Shown here piece after piece: positions 1 through 5,775 of a DNA stretch of 11,134 bases. Under the pieces are notes generated by a model. It ran no database searches. It saw only the letters and a program-made list of their open reading frames with translations, and was not told the DNA's origin. Every line of letters starts with the position of its first letter. Within the stretch, counting starts at the first letter, position 1. The position numbers and the translations under genes were made by a program. Where the stretch lies: NCBI GenBank assembly GCA_047612485.1, contig JBLGAT010000087.1:1-11134 (forward strand). Reading direction: 5' to 3'. The DNA comes from Sediminicola sp047612485. Lineage in GTDB: Bacteria > Bacteroidota > Bacteroidia > Flavobacteriales > Flavobacteriaceae.

Positions 1-1
1 T

Positions 2-1108
2 TATAACCTTGCCGGAAACGAGGTGAATGGATTGATACAAAGCACCATTCCTAACCCTGAACTAACTTGGGAAAAATCTCAACAAACGAACATAGGTTTA
101 GAATTGGGCCTCTACAAAAATAGAGTGTTTCTATTGGCTGATTATTATACTACCAAAACTTCAGACTTACTATTAAATGTTAGTATTTCTTCAGTATCAG
201 GTTTCCAAACAACTTTGCAGAATTTGGGAGAAGTAGAGAATAGTGGATTTGAATTGGCATTAAGAACTAAGAATTTTGTCGGTGAATTCACTTGGGATAC
301 AGATATCAATTTTTCTACTAATAAGAATGAGGTACTGTCACTTAATGAAAGTAATGAACCTATATTTTCGGCAGGTAGTGCTGGTGTTAGGCACGTAACT
401 AGAGTTGGTGATCCAATAGGTAGCTATTATGGTTATGTGGTAGATGGTATCTATCAAACTCAAGCTGATATCGATAGCGCTCCTGTAGATACACAAGCAC
501 CTAGTGCTTCTCCTGGCGATTTTAGATTCAAGGATATCGATGGGGATGGTGAAATAACTCCTGATGACAGAACCGTTACCGGAAGTTATTTTCCAGATTT
601 TACATGGGGGATTAATAATAGTTTTAGTTATAAAAACATTGATTTTAGCTTTTTGATTCAAGGTGTTGAAGGAAACGAGATTTTAAATCTTACTTCACGC
701 CACATGAAAAATGGAGAGGCCAATTTTAATGCTTATTCTATCATCAATGATAGATGGCGTTCAGCCTCTGATCCTGGAAATGGTATAGTACCAAGAGCTG
801 ATAGGGCCACTGGTAATCATGGAAACAACAACAGACCTTCTTCTTATCAAGTAGAGGACGGATCCTTTATTCGACTAAGAAATGTAACATTAGGATACTC
901 AGTGCCGTCTGAAAAATTATTTGGTGATAGTGGTATCGATAGACTGAGATTTTATATTACTGGAACTAACATTTTCACAATCACGGATTATTTAGGATAT
1001 AATCCAGAGGTGAGTAACATATCCAATAATAGCTTAACTCCTGGAGAGGATTATGGTGCATACCCTTTAACAAGGTCATTTACCATGGGTATAAATCTAA
1101 CTTTTTAA
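2..1108 (+). CDS. SusC-type TonB-dependent outer-membrane transporter, C-terminal part (5' end outside window)
   Basis: This is the C-terminal 368 residues of a SusC/RagA-family TonB-dependent transporter, which imports oligosaccharides through the outer membrane together with the SusD lipoprotein encoded next. The reading frame is open to the left edge (YNLAGNEVNG...), so the GTG at 23 is not a start. Family landmarks are visible: a stretch reading NPELTWEKSQQTNIGLELG, then RVFLLADYY, then SGFQTTLQNLGEVENSGFEL, then PIGSYYGYVVDGIY. The acidic loop DIDGDGEITPDD is the calcium-loop-like segment common in SusC barrels. The protein ends in an aromatic residue (GINLTF), as expected for a beta-barrel assembly signal. 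Full-length SusC proteins run about 1000 residues, so roughly two thirds, including the plug and any carboxypeptidase-like N-terminal domain, lies upstream. Only 16 bases separate it from susD. The family is certain; the glycan cannot be read from this fragment. Confidence 0.95.
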   Translation, partial: YNLAGNEVNGLIQSTIPNPELTWEKSQQTNIGLELGLYKNRVFLLADYYTTKTSDLLLNVSISSVSGFQTTLQNLGEVENSGFELALRTKNFVGEFTWDTDINFSTNKNEVLSLNESNEPIFSAGSAGVRHVTRVGDPIGSYYGYVVDGIYQTQADIDSAPVDTQAPSASPGDFRFKDIDGDGEITPDDRTVTGSYFPDFTWGINNSFSYKNIDFSFLIQGVEGNEILNLTSRHMKNGEANFNAYSIINDRWRSASDPGNGIVPRADRATGNHGNNNRPSSYQVEDGSFIRLRNVTLGYSVPSEKLFGDSGIDRLRFYITGTNIFTITDYLGYNPEVSNISNNSLTPGEDYGAYPLTRSFTMGINLTF

Positions 1109-1124
1109 TTTAAAACTGTCAAAG

Positions 1125-2522
1125 ATGAAAAAAATATTCATATTACTCTCAATTACCTGCTTAACGCTGGCATGTAGCAGTGATTTCACAGACTTAGCCC
1201 CGATTTCCAACAGGAATGAGGCTGATTTCTTTAATACCGCAGATGATTTCGTAGCCTCTATAAATTCAAGTTATGCAGGGTTACAGGATCAAGGTGTATA
1301 CAATAGAGCCTATTGGGCATTGTTTGAAATGCGTTCAGATAACACGGACCAAGGTCCTGATGCTACAGGTTTAGCTAGACAGTATACTGAAATTAATCAG
1401 TTTACCGAAAACCCTTTAAATGAACAAGTAGATGCTGCCTGGAGCGGATCTTATCGGATAATTGCGAACTGCAATGTTATTCTTAAAAGAATAGATAATG
1501 TAGTTGAAATTGAGGAAGGTCTAAAGAATAGAATTATAGGGGAAGCCATTTTTCTAAGATCTTTAATGTATTATCATTTAGCCGTTGGCTTTGGTAATAT
1601 TCCACTTCAATTGACTCCTTTTGTTCCTGGTGATGGATTGACCCAAGTAGATGCAAACACGGTCTATGAACAATTGGTAACGGATTTGACGATTGCTGAA
1701 AATAACCTACCAATTTCTTATCCTTCTGTCGCTAACGCCGGTAGGGCCACAAAAGGGGCTGCCGCAACACTTTTGGCAAAAGTACAATTAACCCTAGGTG
1801 ATAACACTTCAGCTGCAACAACATTGCGTAGAATTATCACTACTTATAACTATGAGTTAGTTTCTAACTATGCAGATTTATGGGGTACTGCCAACGAGAA
1901 TAATAAAGAGTCCATTTTCGAGGTACAATTTATTAGTGGTGGTATAGGTCAAGGAAGTGCATTAACCAACGAGTTTTCCCCTAGTGGTGATTTACAGACC
2001 GGACAGGGATTTGGGAGAAATAGACCAACTGAGGAATTGGTAAATGCATATGAGCCAGGAGATCTTCGTTTTGCCCCTTCAATGGGTACTACGTGGATTA
2101 ATAATGAGAATGAAGTTATAGAGCAAAATTATGTAAGAAAATACGAAAGTAATCCTCCAACTGAAAACGACTCGGACAACAATTTTATAGTATTTAGATA
2201 TTCCGATGTTCTTTTGATGCTTGCAGAGGCCCTTGGGGAATCACCCGAAAGTTATGAATTAATAAGGGAGGTTAGGACTAGAGCTGGATTGGATGCCATC
2301 GATGCTAGTACGCCAGGCACTTTTCAGGACAAATTACTTAAAGAAAGACAAGTAGAATTTGCTTTTGAAAACCATCGTTGGGCAGACCTGAAAAGGTTTG
2401 GAGTTGTAAACGATAGATTAATTAAAGCTGAGTCAGCTACTATTAATACTGGAGATATTAGAGAACTATTTTTCATTCCTCAACGGGAAATGGATATTAA
2501 TTCAAATTTTGTTCAAAATTAA
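1125..2522 (+). CDS. SusD/RagB-family glycan-binding outer-membrane lipoprotein
   Basis: This is the surface lipoprotein that caps the SusC transporter and captures the glycan. The 465 residues are within the usual family range of about 450-600. It begins with a short lipoprotein signal (MKKIFILLSITCLTLAC) with the lipidated cysteine at residue 17, followed by SSDFTDLAP; a cysteine-to-proline run of this kind is typical of SusD N-termini. Family blocks are visible: EAIFLRSLMYYHLAVGFGNIPL (about 140-161), RATKGAAATLLAKVQLTLGD (207-226, TPR-like helices), FRYSDVLLMLAEAL (357-370) and KERQVEFAFENHRWADLKRFG (406-426). It ends in the usual FIPQREMDINSNFVQN-type tail. It is translated just after susC and surely co-transcribed with it. 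The -3 position of the lipobox is threonine, which is slightly atypical but acceptable. The residues that would set sugar specificity cannot be inferred. Confidence 0.96.
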   Translation: MKKIFILLSITCLTLACSSDFTDLAPISNRNEADFFNTADDFVASINSSYAGLQDQGVYNRAYWALFEMRSDNTDQGPDATGLARQYTEINQFTENPLNEQVDAAWSGSYRIIANCNVILKRIDNVVEIEEGLKNRIIGEAIFLRSLMYYHLAVGFGNIPLQLTPFVPGDGLTQVDANTVYEQLVTDLTIAENNLPISYPSVANAGRATKGAAATLLAKVQLTLGDNTSAATTLRRIITTYNYELVSNYADLWGTANENNKESIFEVQFISGGIGQGSALTNEFSPSGDLQTGQGFGRNRPTEELVNAYEPGDLRFAPSMGTTWINNENEVIEQNYVRKYESNPPTENDSDNNFIVFRYSDVLLMLAEALGESPESYELIREVRTRAGLDAIDASTPGTFQDKLLKERQVEFAFENHRWADLKRFGVVNDRLIKAESATINTGDIRELFFIPQREMDINSNFVQN

Positions 2523-2666
2523 CGTTCATGAATAGTATTGAAAGAATTTAATTATCGAGTTAGTTTGATTGATTCCATACTAGGAATTTCCTACTTATGG
2601 TCCTATGGGTACATCTTAAAAATCTAACTCGATTAATTATCCTTTCAAGTCCTTGAAAAGGAACGT
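2522..2666 (+). promoter_or_regulatory. Structured intergenic region between susD and deacetylase gene (nested inverted repeats)
   Basis: The 189 bases between susD and the next gene contain four inverted repeats that can fold together. ACGTTC (2522-2527) pairs with GAACGT (2661-2666) and encloses the rest. ATCGAGTTAG (2554-2563) pairs perfectly with CTAACTCGAT (2624-2633) and can extend into AATT with one bulge. Inside it lies CCATA-c-TAGGA (2575-2585) against TCCTA-ct-TATGG (2589-2600). A further hairpin is CCTTTCAAG (2641-2649) against CTTGAAAAGG (2652-2661). The outermost and last stems share base 2661, so they cannot both be complete. No U-tract follows any stem, so this does not look like a standard terminator. 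No TANNTTTG promoter was found on the + strand here. I infer an mRNA processing, stability or attenuation element that separates abundant susCD transcript from downstream genes. Confidence 0.5.
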
Positions 2667-2711
2667 AACAACAATTATGAAATTTTAATCGCTTTAAATA
2701 CAAATACTAGA

Positions 2712-3599
2712 ATGAGAAAATTAACATTAATTATATGCCTTTGCTTTGCATTCGCAATAGGTAATTCACAAGAGAAAAAGGTTTTAAACATTTTAGCTAT
2801 AGGTGCTCACCCAGATGATTGTGATTCTAAGTTTGGAGGTACTGCGGCACTATTCGCCAAAATGGGTCATAATGTGAAATTTTTGGCACTTACTAATGGT
2901 GATGCTGGTCATCAAAGCATGGGTGGAGGGCCATTAGCCAAAAGGCGCAGACTAGAAGCTAAAGATGCCGCAAAGGCCCTAGGAATTGCTGAATACGAGG
3001 TATTGGACAATCATGATGGAGAATTATTCCCAACCTTGAGCATTAGGCTAGAAGTGATAAGAAGAATACGCGATTGGAATGCGGATATAGTACTTGGTCT
3101 TAGACCAAATGACTATCATCCTGATCATAGGAATGCTGGATCGGTTGTTCAAGATGCTGCATATATGAATATTGTACCCAATGTTGCACCAGATACCCCA
3201 CCGCTTAAAAAAAATCCCGTATTTCTTTACATGAGCGATAATTTTAAGAAACCCTACCCTTTCCAAAAGGATATTGCGGTGATAGTCGATGATGTAATTG
3301 ATACTAAAGTAAGGGGATTAGCAGCTCATGAATCTCAAATGTTCGAGTGGCTTCCATGGACTAATGGGACAGATTTATCAACAATTCCAACTGGAAAAGT
3401 AGAGCGTTTAGCTTGGTTAAAAGAGAGATGGATGAATAGAAAACCAGATGCAACCACTTTGGAAGCTGTGAAAAAATGGTATCCTGGAGTAGACGTCTCG
3501 AATGTAAAACAAGTTGAATTTTTTGAAATTTGCGAATATGGAAAACAACCAACCGACCAAGAAGTTAAGAATATGTTTCCAATGCTAGGCAGTAAATAA
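2712..3599 (+). CDS. PIG-L/LmbE-family deacetylase, exported
   Basis: This is a zinc-dependent deacetylase of the PIG-L/LmbE family, whose characterised members mostly remove N-acetyl groups from GlcNAc-type sugars (for example MshB, BshB and GlcNAc-PI deacetylase). An N-terminal signal peptide (about residues 1-19, likely cleaved before Q20) has no lipobox at its end, so a soluble periplasmic enzyme is likely. The catalytic core follows directly: AHPDD at 32-36 supplies zinc ligands H33 and D36 and the catalytic base D35. The second histidine motif, HPDH, is at 136-139, with H139 as the third zinc ligand. FGGTAALFAKMGH (41-53) and LALTNGDAGH (58-67) also fit the family. The 295-residue length is slightly above the usual 220-250 because of the signal peptide and a C-terminal extension. 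It sits between susD and a sugar permease, so it probably processes imported oligosaccharide. An O-acetyl substrate cannot be excluded. Confidence 0.88.
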   Translation: MRKLTLIICLCFAFAIGNSQEKKVLNILAIGAHPDDCDSKFGGTAALFAKMGHNVKFLALTNGDAGHQSMGGGPLAKRRRLEAKDAAKALGIAEYEVLDNHDGELFPTLSIRLEVIRRIRDWNADIVLGLRPNDYHPDHRNAGSVVQDAAYMNIVPNVAPDTPPLKKNPVFLYMSDNFKKPYPFQKDIAVIVDDVIDTKVRGLAAHESQMFEWLPWTNGTDLSTIPTGKVERLAWLKERWMNRKPDATTLEAVKKWYPGVDVSNVKQVEFFEICEYGKQPTDQEVKNMFPMLGSK

Positions 3600-3656
3600 T
3601 TCATGCGCTAACTGTTCTTAATATCATTCTTAACCAAATTAACCAACCAGATTTTA

Positions 3657-4919
3657 ATGGAAAATAATAAGCCTAAAACCAAAAGGTATTACCGAATCAT
3701 TGGCCTGGTAATGCTGGTATTTTTCGTAATATCATTTATTACTAACATACTTAACTCCATTATTGTAGATGTTAAGGATAGTTTCGATTTAAGTCTTGTT
3801 TCTACTGGGTTTCTACCATTCACTTTCTTTATAGCCTATGGAATTATGTCCATACCAGCGGGATTCCTATCTGAAAAGTATAGTGAAAGAGCATTGTTAT
3901 CCATATCATTCTTGGTTATGGGTCTTGCCTCTTTGGGTTTTGCTGTTTTCCCGGGGTACGGGGTGTTTAGTATAACACTCTTCACTTTAGGTTCTTGCAT
4001 GGCCGTATTGCAGGTTATTATCAATCCAATGCTAAGAGTTGCTGGAGGTGAGGAACATTTTGCATTCAACTCCGTACTTGCGCAATTAGTTTTTGGGGCA
4101 GCTTCATTTTTAAGTCCCTATCTCTATAAATATTTAGTCAACAAAGATGAAAACACTAATGACTCGATTGCTGAAACACTACGTGGATTCGTGCCAGAGA
4201 ACCTGCCATGGGCATCTCTTTATATTGTTTTTGCACTAATAGCCTTTTTGTTGTTCTTCTATGTCTTTTTTACTAAATATCCAAAATTTGAGAAAAATGA
4301 GGATGAAAAGGCAGGAGACCGCAGTTCATACTGGGGTTTATTAAGGAATAAATGGACCCTTTTATATTTTCTTGGAATCTTCTGTTACGTTGGTGCTGAG
4401 CAAGGTGTTGGTAATTGGATATCACAATTCCTATATCAATACCACGGCCTTAATCCACAAACAATAGGAGCAGATACAGTATCCTACTTTTGGGCCATGT
4501 TGACTGTAGGGTGTTTATTGGGATTATTGCTTTTAAAATTTATGGACAGTCGTAAAATATTGATCATAGCAACATCCATCACCATACTTTGTTTAATCCT
4601 TTCATTGACAGGCTCAGAAGAGGTGGCATTGATTGGGTTTCCATTAATAGGTTTCTTTATTTCGGTCATGTATTCTGTTATCTTTTCATTAGCACTTAAC
4701 TCTGTTAAAGAACACCACGGCTCACTTTCTGGTATTTTATGCACGGGTATAGCCGGGGGGGCTGTAATTCCATTTATTGTCGGTGGATTAGGGGAGCTAA
4801 TGACTCTAAAATCAGGAATGTTCTTTTTGATTATTCCATTGGCTTTTATTCTTTCTATCGGTTTTTGGGCTAAACCTTTGGTCAATAATAAGACGATTAG
4901 TCTAAAGAAAGATAAATGA
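3657..4919 (+). CDS. FHS-family (FucP/GluP/NagP-like) sugar:H+ symporter, MFS
   Basis: This is an inner-membrane major facilitator of the fucose:H+ symporter (FHS) family, which carries fucose, glucose/galactose or N-acetylglucosamine into the cytoplasm. The 420 residues give about twelve hydrophobic segments (near 13-36, 51-73, 80-99, 101-126, 138-160, 186-206, 232-254, 275-296, 300-317, 323-347, 355-379 and 386-404), with a polar central loop at 207-230. FHS-like features include FFIAYGIMSIPAGFLSEKY (58-75) and the LQxxxNP segment at 118-124, followed by GGEEHFAFN. E. coli FucP has an essential glutamate in the corresponding LETAANP motif. Here it is glutamine (Q119), which argues against a plain fucose permease and for a GluP/NagP-like hexose carrier; that comparison is from memory. 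The stop codon overlaps the kinase start (ATGA), implying translational coupling of uptake with phosphorylation. Confidence 0.88.
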   Translation: MENNKPKTKRYYRIIGLVMLVFFVISFITNILNSIIVDVKDSFDLSLVSTGFLPFTFFIAYGIMSIPAGFLSEKYSERALLSISFLVMGLASLGFAVFPGYGVFSITLFTLGSCMAVLQVIINPMLRVAGGEEHFAFNSVLAQLVFGAASFLSPYLYKYLVNKDENTNDSIAETLRGFVPENLPWASLYIVFALIAFLLFFYVFFTKYPKFEKNEDEKAGDRSSYWGLLRNKWTLLYFLGIFCYVGAEQGVGNWISQFLYQYHGLNPQTIGADTVSYFWAMLTVGCLLGLLLLKFMDSRKILIIATSITILCLILSLTGSEEVALIGFPLIGFFISVMYSVIFSLALNSVKEHHGSLSGILCTGIAGGAVIPFIVGGLGELMTLKSGMFFLIIPLAFILSIGFWAKPLVNNKTISLKKDK

Positions 4920-5761
4920 AGATTATGTCTGCAGAGGTTTTAGGGGTGGATATTGGTGGAACCAATATTAAGGCAGGGAGAGTTAAAGGTAGTACGATAA
5001 GCCAAACTGCTATAATAGGAGTGAATCGGAATGATTCCAAGGAAACTACGCTGGAAAATCTTTTTCAGGTGATACAAGAATTAATGACTGATACTGTTGA
5101 AGCTATTGGCATAGGAGTTCCGGCAGTGGTTCATATAGATTCTGGAATAGTATATGATGTTCAGAATATTCCGGCATGGACAAAAATTGCCCTTAAGGAA
5201 TTAGTACAGGAACGATTTTACGTACCAGTATATATAAACAATGACGCCAATTGTTTTACATTGGGCGAAAAATATTTTGGAAAAGCAAAGGAATGCAGCA
5301 ATTGCGTAGCACTATCCTTAGGGACAGGCCTGGGTATGGGTATTTTGATAGACAATACCTTATATAATGGTGTAATGTGCGGTGCAGGGGAAATAGGTAT
5401 GCTGCCTTACCTAGATGGTATATTGGAGCACTACACGGGTAGCTTTTTCTTTGATGACAAATACGGGCAATCAGCATTAACACTTTATGAAAAAGCCTTG
5501 AAAAGTGATCCTATCGCGCTACAAGCTTTTGAAGAGTACGGCTTACATTTAAGCGAGGCAATTAAGATAATCCTGTATATGTATGCACCAGAGTTAATAA
5601 TACTCGGTGGTTCTATTCGTACTTCATATCCATTCTTTGAAAAAACTTTAAAGTCTGGAATCGAGTCGTTTGCTTATCCAATACAATTGGAAAATTTAAA
5701 TATTGAGACATCGGATTTGGTCGATGCTCCGATACTCGGAGCTGCTGCACTTTGTCTATAA
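4916..5761 (+). CDS. ROK-family sugar kinase-like protein lacking the zinc-binding cysteines
   Basis: This is a ROK-family (repressor, ORF, kinase) protein, presumably a cytoplasmic kinase that phosphorylates the sugar imported by the overlapping permease. There is no N-terminal helix-turn-helix, so it is not a NagC-type repressor. The phosphate-binding motif DIGGTNIKAG is at 12-21, the catalytic aspartate is in NNDAN (108-112, D110), the glycine-rich LGTGLGMG is at 135-142, and GGS at 231-233 belongs to the C-terminal nucleotide site. The usual GEIGH histidine is replaced by methionine (GEIGM, 158-162), and the CxCGxxGCxE zinc motif that normally follows is absent, with only YLDGILEHYTGSFFF in its place. 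I believe such zinc-less ROK proteins are common in Bacteroidota. The start at 4916 gives ATGA coupling; an in-frame ATG at 4925 is also possible. Length (281) is near the family norm of about 300. The substrate could be glucose, an N-acetylhexosamine or another hexose. Confidence 0.85.
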   Translation: MKIMSAEVLGVDIGGTNIKAGRVKGSTISQTAIIGVNRNDSKETTLENLFQVIQELMTDTVEAIGIGVPAVVHIDSGIVYDVQNIPAWTKIALKELVQERFYVPVYINNDANCFTLGEKYFGKAKECSNCVALSLGTGLGMGILIDNTLYNGVMCGAGEIGMLPYLDGILEHYTGSFFFDDKYGQSALTLYEKALKSDPIALQAFEEYGLHLSEAIKIILYMYAPELIILGGSIRTSYPFFEKTLKSGIESFAYPIQLENLNIETSDLVDAPILGAAALCL

Positions 5762-5775
5762 ATAAAAAAATATAA

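Noticed and set aside
23..25. GTG start for the first gene
   Set aside because: The frame is open to the left edge and the upstream residues (YNLAGNE) continue the SusC pattern, so this is an internal valine.
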